Below are positions 1-7,263 of a DNA stretch of 25,870 nucleotides, in pieces (positions within the stretch are counted from its first letter, which is position 1; the number at the start of each line of letters is the position of its first letter). Source of the DNA: Brevundimonas sp. UBA5936. GTDB taxonomy: Bacteria > Pseudomonadota > Alphaproteobacteria > Caulobacterales > Caulobacteraceae. Position numbers and translations under genes: made by a program. The DNA is taken from assembly GCA_002430835.1 (NCBI GenBank), contig DJDA01000008.1, positions 1-25,870 of the forward strand, given 5' to 3'. The notes beneath the pieces are model-generated. The model searched no databases. It was not told where the DNA came from and worked only from the letters and a program-made list of their open reading frames with translations.

Positions 1-102
1 CGCAACGGCTCACGCCGACTGACAGGACAAACCCCTCACCCTTTCGCGCAAGAACGACGGCTACGCCGCCGTGCGCTCAAGCCCTCTCCCGCCGGGAGAG
101 GG
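1..102 (+). repeat. Dispersed palindromic intergenic repeat, copy 1
   Basis: About 100 bp that recur at 23671-23773 in the same orientation. The first 57 bases differ at only four positions between the copies. The element ends in a 9-bp perfect stem (CCCTCTCCC / GGGAGAGGG, loop GCC) at about 82-102. The middle part (about 58-75) differs between copies but is self-complementary in both. It lies upstream of the DUF885 gene and contains no credible ORF. It resembles the REP-like non-coding palindromes scattered through alphaproteobacterial genomes. The left edge may extend outside the window. Confidence 0.8.
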
Positions 103-210
103 ATATAGTTGTCGCCATGCGCGATCTTCACCTCGGATACCTCGCGGCTTGCCTGCGGCGGCGCTTCGGGGAAGAGTGCCGCCCTTATTGTACCGAGGGG
201 GGTCTTTCTC

Positions 211-2049
211 ATGCGTCGTCTTCTGATTTCATCCGCCGCCGTCCTGGCGCTCTGCGCCGCCGCGCCCGCTGTCATGGCCGAAGGAGCCTCGCCGGCCCCT
301 GCCGCCGCCCAGGCCCAGAGCGAGGACGCCCGGCTCAACGCCTTCTTCGAACAGGCCTTCGAGGCGCGCGTGGCGCTGAGCCCCCAGCGCATGACCTCGC
401 TGGGCCGCAAGACCGACTATGACAAGCTGGACGACGTCTCCGACGCCGCCGCCGAACGCTCGCTGGCCCTGCAGGAAGCTCAGCTGGCCCAGATGAAGGC
501 CCAGTTCGATCCGACCAAGCTGAGCGAGCAGAGCCGCCTGTCCTGGCGCCTGTTCGAACACGGGGTGCAGCAGGCCCGCCTGTCGAACCAGTGGCGCGAC
601 TGGGGCTTCCAGTTCGCCGCCAACGGCAACCCGACCACCAGCCTGCCGGTCTTCCTGATCAACAACCACCGCATCGGCAGCGTCTCGGACGCCGAAGCCT
701 ATGTCGCCCGCCTGAACGCCGCCGAACGCTATATGGGCCAGGTGGCCGACACCCTGACGGCGCGCGCCGGCAAGGGCGTGGTCTCGCCGCGCTTCGTCTT
801 CGAGCCCTCGATCGACAACACCCGCGCGGTGATCGCCGGCGCGCCGTTCGACGGCGGCGCCGACAACCCGGTCTGGGCCGACTTCCAGAAGAAGATCGCC
901 GCCCTGGACGCCGATCAGGCGACCAAGGACCGCCTGCTGGCCTCGGCCCGCGAGGCCCTGACCGGCCCCTACAAGCGCGGCTTCGACACGGTTCTGGCGG
1001 CGCTCGGCCAGGCGCAGACCCAGGCCGACAGCGACGCGGGCGTGTGGCGCCTGCCCAACGGCGAGGCTTATTACAACGCCCGCCTGCAGCTCTCGACCAC
1101 CACCGACCTGACCGCCGACCAGATCCACCAGATCGGCCTGGACGAGGTCGCCCGCATCCAGCGCGACATGGAGACGATCAAGACCCAGGTCGGCTTCACC
1201 GGCTCGCTGCAGGACTTCTTCGCCTTCCTGAAGACGGATCCGCAGTTCCAGTATCCGAACACGCCGGAAGGCAAGGAAGCCTATCTGACCGACGCCCGCG
1301 CCTTCGTGGCCCAGGTCATGGCCGTGGCGCCGCAGTGGTTCTCCAACCTGCCCAAGGCCCCGCTGGAGGTCCGCGCGGTCGAGCCGTTCCGTGAGGCGAC
1401 GGCCTCGATCGCCTTCTACAACTCGCCTGCGCCCGACGGCTCGCGCCCCGGCATCTACTACGTCAACCTGTCGGACATGACCCAGGTGCTGAAGCCCCAG
1501 ATCGAGGGCATCAGCTATCACGAGGGCGCGCCGGGCCACCACTTCCAGATCGCCTATGCGCAGGAGATGGAGCACCTGCCCAGCTTCCGCCGCTTCGGCG
1601 GCTACGGCGCCTATTCCGAAGGCTGGGGCCTGTATTCCGAGCGCCTGGGCAAGGAGATGGGCTTCTATCAGGATCCCTATTCCGACTTCGGCCGCCTCTC
1701 GACCGAGCTGTGGCGCGCGGTGCGTCTCGTGACCGACACCGGCCTGCACGCCAAGCGCTGGAGCCGCGAGCAGGCGATGGACTACTTCCGCCACAACTCC
1801 CTGCTGTCCGAGCGCGACATCCAGAAGGAGGTCGAGCGCTACATCACCAACCCCGGCCAGGCGACCAGCTACAAGATCGGCGAGCTGAAGATCGAGGAGC
1901 TGCGCGCCAAGGCCGAGACGGCGCTGGGCGACCGCTTCGACATCAAGGACTTCCACACCGTGGTCCTGGGCTCGGGCGCCGTGCCGCTGGACGTTCTGGG
2001 CGACCTGGTCGACGCCTGGATCGCCAAGGGCGGCGGCGCGCCCAACTAA
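211..2049 (+). CDS. Secreted DUF885 family metallohydrolase (putative zinc peptidase)
   Basis: A 612-aa protein with an N-terminal signal peptide (MRRLLISS, hydrophobic stretch to about residue 20, AMA-type cleavage near 23), so it probably acts in the periplasm or outside the cell. The DUF885 hallmark HEGAPGHH lies at residues 437-444, and a YSEGWGLYSE motif places Glu470 as a likely third metal ligand, giving a gluzincin-like HExxxH...E arrangement. Length fits the DUF885 family (about 550-620 aa). The in-frame ATG at 109 was rejected: the ATG at 211 has a GAGGGGGG ribosome site 8 bases upstream and begins the signal peptide. The gene appears monocistronic, flanked by repeats on both sides. 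The family is generally described as uncharacterised hydrolases or peptidases, and the substrate cannot be read from sequence. A second, distant HEGxPGHH protein lies at 18340. Confidence 0.93.
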   Translation: MRRLLISSAAVLALCAAAPAVMAEGASPAPAAAQAQSEDARLNAFFEQAFEARVALSPQRMTSLGRKTDYDKLDDVSDAAAERSLALQEAQLAQMKAQFDPTKLSEQSRLSWRLFEHGVQQARLSNQWRDWGFQFAANGNPTTSLPVFLINNHRIGSVSDAEAYVARLNAAERYMGQVADTLTARAGKGVVSPRFVFEPSIDNTRAVIAGAPFDGGADNPVWADFQKKIAALDADQATKDRLLASAREALTGPYKRGFDTVLAALGQAQTQADSDAGVWRLPNGEAYYNARLQLSTTTDLTADQIHQIGLDEVARIQRDMETIKTQVGFTGSLQDFFAFLKTDPQFQYPNTPEGKEAYLTDARAFVAQVMAVAPQWFSNLPKAPLEVRAVEPFREATASIAFYNSPAPDGSRPGIYYVNLSDMTQVLKPQIEGISYHEGAPGHHFQIAYAQEMEHLPSFRRFGGYGAYSEGWGLYSERLGKEMGFYQDPYSDFGRLSTELWRAVRLVTDTGLHAKRWSREQAMDYFRHNSLLSERDIQKEVERYITNPGQATSYKIGELKIEELRAKAETALGDRFDIKDFHTVVLGSGAVPLDVLGDLVDAWIAKGGGAPN

Positions 2050-2054
2050 GTCTT

Positions 2055-2107
2055 CCTTCTCCCCTCCGGGGGAGAAGGTGGCTTGTGAAACAAGCCGGAT
2101 GAGGGGG
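2055..2107 (+). repeat. Palindromic intergenic repeat, type 2, copy A
   Basis: Begins with a 10-bp stem (CCTTCTCCCC / GGGGAGAAGG), continues with an inner 7-bp hairpin GGCTTGT-GAA-ACAAGCC at 2080-2096, and ends GGATGAGGGGG. It is the inverted partner of the element at 2153-2205. It begins six bases after the DUF885 stop and could also act as a transcript-end structure for that gene, though no T-run follows. Confidence 0.85.
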
Positions 2108-2152
2108 AGGCTTCAGCGCACGCGCGGCTGACGTCTCGCCTTCATCCGCCCG

Positions 2153-2205
2153 CCCCCTCATCCGTCATGCTGACGCATGACACCTTCTCCCCCGAGGGGA
2201 GAAGG
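2153..2205 (-). repeat. Palindromic intergenic repeat, type 2, copy B (inverted)
   Basis: The reverse complement matches copy A (2055-2107) in its outer blocks. The inner hairpin is a different sequence with the same shape: GTCATGC-TGAC-GCATGAC at 2164-2181, 7 bp against 7 bp in copy A. Together the two copies make a long imperfect inverted repeat spanning the DUF885-trmD gap. Confidence 0.85.
2183..2205 (+). promoter_or_regulatory. Strong hairpin just upstream of the trmD ribosome site
   Basis: A perfect 10-bp stem with a CGA loop (CCTTCTCCCC / GGGGAGAAGG) ends four bases before the AGGAGG at 2209-2214. It is part of repeat copy B. In an mRNA covering trmD this structure would sit directly against the ribosome site. 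Any effect on trmD translation is inference. Confidence 0.5.
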
Positions 2206-2220
2206 GCTAGGAGGCTGCCC

Positions 2221-2931
2221 ATGCCCTTTACCGCCACCGTCCTGACCATGTTCCCCGAGGCCTTTCCCGGACCGCTGGGGGTGTCGCTGATCGGCACCGC
2301 CTGGCGCGAGAAGGGGCTGTGGGACTTGCAGACGCTGGACATTCGCGCGTTTTCCGAAGATAAGCGCGGCTTCCTGGACGACACCCCTGCGGGTGGCGGT
2401 CCCGGTCAGGTGCTGAAAGCGGACGTGGTGGCCAGGGCTCTCGACAGCCTGGAAGGCCCATCCCGGCCGCTTTTGTACATGAGCGCACGCGGTCGACCCC
2501 TGACGCAGGCGCGAGTGACGGAATGGGCCAAGGCCGACGGCATCGTCGTGCTGTGCGGCCGTTTCGAGGGGGTGGACCAGCGGGTGCTCGACGCCCGGGG
2601 GTTCGAGGAGGTCTCCGTCGGGGACGCGGTGCTCGCCGGCGGCGAGGCGGCGGCCATGGTGGCGATCGAGGCGTGCGTCCGGTTGGTTCCGGGGGTTCTG
2701 GGTGCGGCGGAAAGCCTGTCCACCGAGAGCTTCGAGGACGACCTGCTTGAGCATCCGCAGTACACGCGACCGCGGACGTTCGAGGGCCACGACATCCCCG
2801 AGATCCTGTTGTCAGGCGATCACAAGAAGATCGCCAGATGGCGTCAGGAACAAAGGGAAGCGACCACGCGGGAGCGGCGCCCGGATCTCTGGGAGCGGCA
2901 TCTCGCCAACTTACAGCTAAAGAGCAAATAA
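2221..2931 (+). CDS. trmD: tRNA (guanine-37-N1)-methyltransferase TrmD
   Basis: A 236-aa SPOUT-class methyltransferase that puts the N1 methyl on G37 next to the anticodon of tRNAs reading CUN, CCN and CGG, preventing +1 frameshifting. The family blocks are clear: the N-terminal MFPEAFPGPLG region, CGRFEGVDQRV (part of the AdoMet-binding trefoil knot), VSVGDAVLAGGEAAAM, LLEHPQYTRP with the catalytic-region Asp in the preceding segment, and LLSGDHKKIARWR. Length is normal. The start at 2221 is preceded by AGGAGG at 2209-2214; the in-frame ATG at 2167 lies inside the repeat and was rejected. rplS follows 16 bp downstream, so the two are co-transcribed. The usual upstream partners rpsP and rimM are not here; DUF885 and repeats precede it instead. 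The tRNA-Arg(CCG) at 18127, whose cognate codon is CGG, is a likely substrate. Confidence 0.98.
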   Translation: MPFTATVLTMFPEAFPGPLGVSLIGTAWREKGLWDLQTLDIRAFSEDKRGFLDDTPAGGGPGQVLKADVVARALDSLEGPSRPLLYMSARGRPLTQARVTEWAKADGIVVLCGRFEGVDQRVLDARGFEEVSVGDAVLAGGEAAAMVAIEACVRLVPGVLGAAESLSTESFEDDLLEHPQYTRPRTFEGHDIPEILLSGDHKKIARWRQEQREATTRERRPDLWERHLANLQLKSK

Positions 2932-2947
2932 GCTCCGGAGAGACACT

Positions 2948-3364
2948 ATGAACATCGTCCAGCAGCTCGCTGCCGAAGAAAAAGCCCGCCTGCTCGAAGG
3001 CAAGACCATCCCCGACTTCCAGCCCGGCGACACCCTGCGCGTCCACGTGCGCATCAAGGAAGGCGAGCGCGAACGCATCCAGGCGTTCGAAGGCGTCTGC
3101 ATCGCCCGTGACGGCGGCGGCATCAACGAGACCTTCACGGTCCGCAAGATTTCCTTCGGTGAAGGCGTGGAGCGTCGCTTCCCGATCCTGTCGCCGAACG
3201 TCGACTCCATCGAAGTGAAGCGTCGCGGCGTCGTCCGTCGCGCCAAGCTGTACTACCTGCGCGACCGTCGCGGTAAGTCGGCCCGTATCGCCGAGCGTCA
3301 GACGGCCCGCAAGGTCGCTGTCCCCGCCACCGGCACGGCCGAGAAGGCTGGCGACGAGGCCTGA
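2948..3364 (+). CDS. rplS: 50S ribosomal protein L19
   Basis: A 138-aa ribosomal protein L19, which sits at the 30S-50S interface. The core is diagnostic: PGDTLRVHVRIKEGERERIQAFEGVCIAR, then VRKISFGEGVERRFP and a basic RRGVVRRAKLYYLRDRRGK segment. It is somewhat longer than the roughly 115-120 residues seen in many bacteria, because of an Ala/Thr/Lys-rich C-terminal tail (from about residue 118), which is common in alphaproteobacteria. A CCGGAGAG ribosome site lies just upstream of the ATG. It is the second gene of trmD-rplS and is followed by a rho-independent terminator. Confidence 0.98.
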   Translation: MNIVQQLAAEEKARLLEGKTIPDFQPGDTLRVHVRIKEGERERIQAFEGVCIARDGGGINETFTVRKISFGEGVERRFPILSPNVDSIEVKRRGVVRRAKLYYLRDRRGKSARIAERQTARKVAVPATGTAEKAGDEA

Positions 3365-3393
3365 TTTCAGGCTTCGGCTTCGCGCTGAAGATC

Positions 3394-3425
3394 AAAAGCC
3401 TCGGCGGAAACGCCGGGGCTTTTTT
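3394..3425 (+). terminator. Rho-independent terminator after rplS
   Basis: The stem AAGCC-T-CGGCG / CGCCG-G-GGCTT closes a GAAA tetraloop (3408-3411) and is followed by six T residues. It begins 30 bases after the rplS stop and closes the trmD-rplS transcript. Confidence 0.9.
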
Positions 3426-3438
3426 GTTGCTCACGATT

Positions 3439-3464
3439 GCCCCTCTCCCGGCGGGAGAGGGCTT
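3439..3464 (-). repeat. Partial copy of the type 1 repeat (inverted)
   Basis: On the minus strand this matches the terminal hairpin of the repeats at 1-102 and 23671-23773 (AAGCCCTCTCCCGCCGGGAG followed by AGGGG). The left part of the element is absent. It lies between the rplS terminator and the 3' end of the convergent DUF2383 gene. Confidence 0.7.
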
Positions 3465-3513
3465 GGGCGGTTTCTATCCCTACCCTTCATGGGGAGGGAG
3501 AAGCGTCGCCTCT

Positions 3514-3963
3514 TTATCCCGCCAGTCCCTGTTTCAGGGCGCTGAGCTGGCCGTGCCCCGCCCGGACCTCGTCATAGGCGCGGCGGATGGTCTCCTTAGT
3601 CGTGGCGGACAGGCCTTCATCCGCCAGCGCCCGCTCGAACCGCGCGGTCAACTGCTCCTCGCCGCTCTCGATCGTACCCAGCACCGAAGCGTCGTTGCGC
3701 AGCAGGGCGTGCTTCACGTCCATGAAGGCGCGCTGGGCCTTGGCCAGGATAGAGCCGTCCTCTTCGGGCGATCCGCCGCGTTCGCGCACCGCCGCCTTGA
3801 AGCCCTCGGCCAGGCGACGCCGCTCGGCCGCCTGCGCCTCGAACCAGGCGCGATAGGGGCCGTCCGCCGCCTCCACGGCCGCCTGATGATAGCCGTCGGC
3901 GCTGTCGACCAGCCCTTCGACCAAACCGTTGAGGGTCTTGATGTCGTGGCTATTGCCGCTCAT
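3514..3963 (-). CDS. PA2169 / DUF2383 family four-helix-bundle protein
   Basis: A 149-aa soluble protein predicted to be almost entirely helical, with no signal peptide. It begins MSGNSHDIKTLNGLVEGLVDSADGY and carries repeated pairs of acidic residues and His in amphipathic helices, with the DGYHQAA and MDVKHALLRND segments typical of the PA2169 (DUF2383) family. The family has a ferritin-like four-helix architecture but no agreed function. Length matches the family (about 145-150 aa). The start at 3963 has a GGAGG ribosome site upstream (about 3972-3976); the longer frame to 4224 runs through kynA in another frame and was rejected. It lies 59 bp downstream of kynA on the same strand, so it may be co-transcribed, but a functional link to tryptophan catabolism is not implied. 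Confidence 0.85.
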   Translation of the reverse strand: MSGNSHDIKTLNGLVEGLVDSADGYHQAAVEAADGPYRAWFEAQAAERRRLAEGFKAAVRERGGSPEEDGSILAKAQRAFMDVKHALLRNDASVLGTIESGEEQLTARFERALADEGLSATTKETIRRAYDEVRAGHGQLSALKQGLAG

Positions 3964-4022
3964 CGGAAACCTCCGTTGCTGCTCAAGAGAGAAACCCCTG
4001 CCAGCGGCGAAGGTTTCCAGCG

Positions 4023-4865
4023 TCACAGCTTGGTGCGCAGAGACCACAGCTCGGGGAAGCAGCGGCGCTTCAGCGTCTCGACCAGATAGCCGACGCCGTC
4101 GGTGCCGCCCGTGCCCTGACGACGGCCGATGATGCGCTCGACCGTGACCACATGCTTGTGCCGCCACGTCAGCAGGGCGTCGTCCAGATCGACAAGCTTT
4201 TCGGCCAGTTGGTACAGCGGCCACCAGCGCTCGGTGTCGCGATAGACCTCCAGCCAGGCGGCCTCGACGCCCTCGTTCGCCTCATAGGACTGGCTGACGT
4301 CGCGGTTGAGCACGGCCTCGGGCACGGGCAGGCCCGCCTTGGCCAGCTGACGCAGGGCGTCGTCGTAGAGGCTGGGCGCCTCCAGGGCCGCCTGCAGCGC
4401 CGCATGGGCGTCAGGGCGTTCGGCGTGGAAGCGCAGGAAGCGCGGATCCTTCAGACCCAGCATGGTCTCCAGACGGCGGAACTGGTCGCTCTGGAAGCCC
4501 GAACTGGCGCCCAGGTCGCCGCGGAACTTCAGGTAGTCGGCGGGCGTCATAGTGGCCAGGATGTCCCAGCTCTGGGTCATCACCGACTGGATGCGGCTGA
4601 CGCGAGCCAGGCTCTTGTAGGCGGGCACCAGATCGCTCGCGCGCACCAGCGTCTGCGCCAGCGCCACCTCGTGCAGGATCTGCTTGAGCCACAGTTCCTT
4701 GGTCTGGTGGATGATGACGAACAGCATCTCGTCATGCTGGTCGGAGCGCGGCTTCTGGGCGGACAGGATGTCGTCGAGCGCCAGATAGCCGGCGTAGGTC
4801 ACGCCCTGCGGCTCGTGCTTGGCCGTCTCGATAGCGTGTCCGCGAATGTCGTTTGCTTCGGTCAT
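4023..4865 (-). CDS. kynA: Tryptophan 2,3-dioxygenase
   Basis: A 280-aa cytosolic haem enzyme that opens the indole ring of L-tryptophan with O2 to give N-formylkynurenine, the first step of the kynurenine pathway. Family marks are intact: MLFVIIHQTKELW with His53 (substrate/active-site His), the SGFQSDQFR block at about 122-130, WRHKHVVTVERIIGRRQGTG with the proximal haem ligand His238, and the GTGG substrate-binding loop at 251-254. Length is usual for bacterial TDO (about 280). The start ATG at 4865 lacks a strong Shine-Dalgarno but gives the expected N-terminus. kynB and kynU are not in the window. It is followed by the DUF2383 gene and preceded, 58 bp away, by the CHAP gene on the same strand. 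Confidence 0.97.
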   Translation of the reverse strand: MTEANDIRGHAIETAKHEPQGVTYAGYLALDDILSAQKPRSDQHDEMLFVIIHQTKELWLKQILHEVALAQTLVRASDLVPAYKSLARVSRIQSVMTQSWDILATMTPADYLKFRGDLGASSGFQSDQFRRLETMLGLKDPRFLRFHAERPDAHAALQAALEAPSLYDDALRQLAKAGLPVPEAVLNRDVSQSYEANEGVEAAWLEVYRDTERWWPLYQLAEKLVDLDDALLTWRHKHVVTVERIIGRRQGTGGTDGVGYLVETLKRRCFPELWSLRTKL

Positions 4866-4923
4866 ACGCCAGCTATCGCCCGATCAGCCGGGCGGGGCCA
4901 GACCCTTTTTCGACGCGAGAAGC

Positions 4924-5454
4924 CTAGTTGGCGGCGCGGTCTTCGGCAGCGGCGTTGGCGGCCATCTGACGGCCATTGGCGAAGGCGTCGCGGGCGCCGT
5001 TATAGATGAAGCCGTAGGTCGGATAGACGGTCGTGCCCAGATCGTTGATCGGGTTGTACCAGACCTTCACCCGGCTCCAGTCGCCCGAAGACGAGACGTC
5101 GACGACAGTGACGTTTTCCTCGACCTTGCCGCGGCTGCCGCCCCAGTTGGCGTGGGTGACGCGGATCACGCGGTCGGTCAGGACGTCGGAGACGACAGCG
5201 ACGTGGCCGGCGCTCATGCGGCCGTGGGGCTGGAACACCAGCACCGAGCCAGTCTCAGGCGCGTCGCCGGTGCGGAACTTGCTGACGGCCTGACGCCACC
5301 AGGTCCAGGCGTCGCCGAAGATCTGAATGCCCGAGAACATGCGCGCGAAGGTCACGCACTGCCAGTAGGGATCGCCGGCCTGGGCCGGGGTCGTGGTGAA
5401 GGCGAAAAAGCCTAGGCTTGCCGCAAGGGCGGCGGCTGTGAGCCGTTTCATCAT
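4924..5454 (-). CDS. Secreted CHAP-domain amidase/peptidase
   Basis: A 176-aa exported protein. The signal peptide (MMKRLTAAAL..., hydrophobic to about residue 20) has a likely cleavage after AQA at 26. The mature part is a single CHAP (NlpC/P60-like) domain: the nucleophile Cys33 in YWQCVTFAR, His84 in SAGHVAVVSDV, and an HANWGG segment that would supply the third catalytic residue. CHAP enzymes cut amide bonds in peptidoglycan or glutathionyl compounds. With no binding domain attached, the substrate is open, but cell-wall remodelling is the usual role. A GGGAG ribosome site lies 8 bases before the first of two tandem ATG codons. It is followed by kynA and preceded, 32 bp away, by the acyltransferase gene, so the three genes may form one transcript. 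Confidence 0.9.
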   Translation of the reverse strand: MMKRLTAAALAASLGFFAFTTTPAQAGDPYWQCVTFARMFSGIQIFGDAWTWWRQAVSKFRTGDAPETGSVLVFQPHGRMSAGHVAVVSDVLTDRVIRVTHANWGGSRGKVEENVTVVDVSSSGDWSRVKVWYNPINDLGTTVYPTYGFIYNGARDAFANGRQMAANAAAEDRAAN

Positions 5455-5486
5455 CTGGCGTGCTCCCGACTGAACGCGGACAAGCC

Positions 5487-6620
5487 TTAGACGATAGGGT
5501 CAGAATGTTGAAGAACTGTTTCCGACTGTTTCCCCGGCTGATCCACAGATGATCGCCGCTTCGCCGCCCATCCACGCAGGAAACGACGGGCTGGGCGCTC
5601 GATCAGTTGATGAACAATCGCGGCCGCGACAATCAAGCCTGCGATGATCGCCAGCCACAATACGAGAGGAAGCTGCTTGTCTTCCGCCCCGGTCAGGCGC
5701 GCCGCGACATTGACCGCCAGGATCTGCCACGGGGCGCACAGCATATAGACCGCATAGCTGATCTCGCCGAGATAGACTGCGGGCGCGGAGCCCAGGACGC
5801 CCGCCTTGTTCGCCGGAATGCTGGCCAGGGCAAGGATCAGCAGGCCGCCGGACAGAACGGTGATCCCGTCCCAGCTCATCAGCGAGGCGCTGAGCGCCGT
5901 CACGACCGCCGCCGCCAGGGCCAGCAGGCCCGCGCGCAGCAGGGGCGCCCGGCGATAGACCAGGTAGAGGGCGCAACCGTAGGCGAAGCAGGGCACGATC
6001 CGCAGCGCGCCCCATTTGAACGTCGCCTCGGTCAGGCGATAGCCGGCGACGCGCTCAAACCCGACATAGAGGGCGGCAAGGAACAGCGCCGCCGCCCCCG
6101 TCGCCAGCCACGGCCGTTTCCGCAGCTTCCACGCTGCGGCGGCGAAGACGGGGAAGGTCAGATAGGCGAACCACTCGGCCGAGATCGACCAGGACGGGTG
6201 GTTCCAGCCCGCCTCGCCCGCAAAGCCCCAGGCGTGGACCATCAGCAGGTTGGGCAGCAGCGTCTTCCAGCTGAGGATGCCGGCGTCGATCGCCATGCCC
6301 GCCGCCGTCGCCGCCAACCCCAGAGCCATGACGCCGAACAGGGTGAACAGGTGCAGCGGATAGACCCGCGCGATGCGCGCCCACAGGAAGCCCTTGTAGC
6401 CGAACCGCTTCTCGCCAAACGCCTGCAGATAGACGTGGCTGAGGATGAAGCCCGACAGGACGAAGAAGAGCTCGACCCCCAAGTAGCCCTTGGCCGCCAG
6501 GGCGGGCATGCCGCCAACCGCCAGATTGGGCCACATCAGATAGACCACGACCCACAGGGCCGCGAGGAACCTGAGCGAAGTCAGGGGACGGATGTCGATC
6601 GGCGTCGCTACGGGCGTCAT
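5487..6620 (-). CDS. Acyltransferase 3 family membrane protein, atypical active-site motif
   Basis: A 377-aa polytopic inner-membrane protein of the OafA/YrhL acyltransferase-3 family, with about ten hydrophobic helices from residue 17 to about 345. These enzymes move acyl groups (often acetyl) onto sugars of LPS, capsule, peptidoglycan or glycosides. Family blocks are present: TSLRFLAALWVVV, GYLGVELFFVLSGFILSHVY, WSISAEWFAYLTFPVF and a final IERPARRFLRG. The odd point is that the R-X10-H motif in the first helix has Leu (codon CTG) where His is expected: SLRFLAALWVVVYLMWPN. This His is important for activity in studied members, so the protein may be inactive or use another residue. The start at 6620 has an AGGA about 8 bases upstream. 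Substrate unknown. Confidence 0.9.
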   Translation of the reverse strand: MTPVATPIDIRPLTSLRFLAALWVVVYLMWPNLAVGGMPALAAKGYLGVELFFVLSGFILSHVYLQAFGEKRFGYKGFLWARIARVYPLHLFTLFGVMALGLAATAAGMAIDAGILSWKTLLPNLLMVHAWGFAGEAGWNHPSWSISAEWFAYLTFPVFAAAAWKLRKRPWLATGAAALFLAALYVGFERVAGYRLTEATFKWGALRIVPCFAYGCALYLVYRRAPLLRAGLLALAAAVVTALSASLMSWDGITVLSGGLLILALASIPANKAGVLGSAPAVYLGEISYAVYMLCAPWQILAVNVAARLTGAEDKQLPLVLWLAIIAGLIVAAAIVHQLIERPARRFLRGWAAKRRSSVDQPGKQSETVLQHSDPIV

Positions 6621-6702
6621 GGGACCATCCTGGCCTGTGAACCGACCGGGGACAGCCCGGCCGCATAACAGCGCTCAATGCAAGCCGGGCGCCAGCTTCG
6701 CC

Positions 6703-7167
6703 TTATTCTACGCGGCCACTCTCCCCGGCCCTCTCGATGGCGGCCGTGGCGGCGGCGCAGCCGGTCAGGGTCTCACCCCCGATCTCGACCTTGGCAGTCA
6801 GGGGATAGGTGCGGTCGCTCATGCCGTCCGAGCAGTCCGTCGCCGTCAGGGTGACGGCCAGATCCGTCCCGGCCTCGGTCTTGGCGGTCCAGCTGGCGAC
6901 CGTGCCCTGCAGGCTCGGGCCGGGATTGGCGGCCTTCTGCTCGGCCCGGTCGACGCCGGAATAGGTCAGGCCGTCCGGCTTGATCTCCACCGCCCAGAAG
7001 GGCTCGGTTCCCAGAACGCGCACCGGCTGGTCCAGATCGACGCCCGCCAGGGCGCGCGGCTCGGCCTTGACGGGGGCGGACGCCTTTTCAGCGGGCTGCG
7101 AGCAGCCGGCCAGGGCCAAAGACAGAGTCAGGGACAGGGCGGCGGCGGAGAGGAGGGCGACGCGCAT
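6703..7167 (-). CDS. COG3650-like lipoprotein of unknown function
   Basis: A 154-aa predicted lipoprotein. The signal peptide MRVALLSAAALSLTLSLALAGC ends in a lipobox, with the acylated Cys at 22. The body contains GTEPFWAVEIKPDGLTYSGVD, typical of the COG3650/YnfD-like group of small envelope proteins, and a pair of cysteines (in TATDCSDGMSDRTYP and TLTGCAAA) that could form a disulfide. TATDCSDGMSDRTYPL is the best conserved-looking block. The start at 7167 was chosen over the longer frame to 7278 because it opens the signal peptide and has AAGGA upstream. Function unknown. It is divergent from the methyltransferase gene across 96 bp. Confidence 0.85.
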   Translation of the reverse strand: MRVALLSAAALSLTLSLALAGCSQPAEKASAPVKAEPRALAGVDLDQPVRVLGTEPFWAVEIKPDGLTYSGVDRAEQKAANPGPSLQGTVASWTAKTEAGTDLAVTLTATDCSDGMSDRTYPLTAKVEIGGETLTGCAAATAAIERAGESGRVE

Positions 7168-7263
7168 GGCGGTCCTTTCTGAAAATTCGCGGCCAAAGTC
7201 CCGGTTTGCCTTCTCCCCGTCAAGACAGGCGCCAAAGCTGCTCGCCTGGGTTAATGTCCCCTC

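Noticed and set aside
109..210. In-frame upstream extension of the DUF885 gene
   Set aside because: No ribosome site, no signal-peptide character, and it overlaps the trailing edge of the repeat; the ATG at 211 has both.
229..1956. Long minus-strand open frame opposite DUF885
   Set aside because: Low-complexity Leu/Gly/Arg shadow of the plus-strand gene; long antisense frames are common in DNA of this GC content.
3424..4089. Plus-strand frame across the repeat and the DUF2383 gene
   Set aside because: Starts in the terminator T-run and reads the palindrome and antisense of a real gene.
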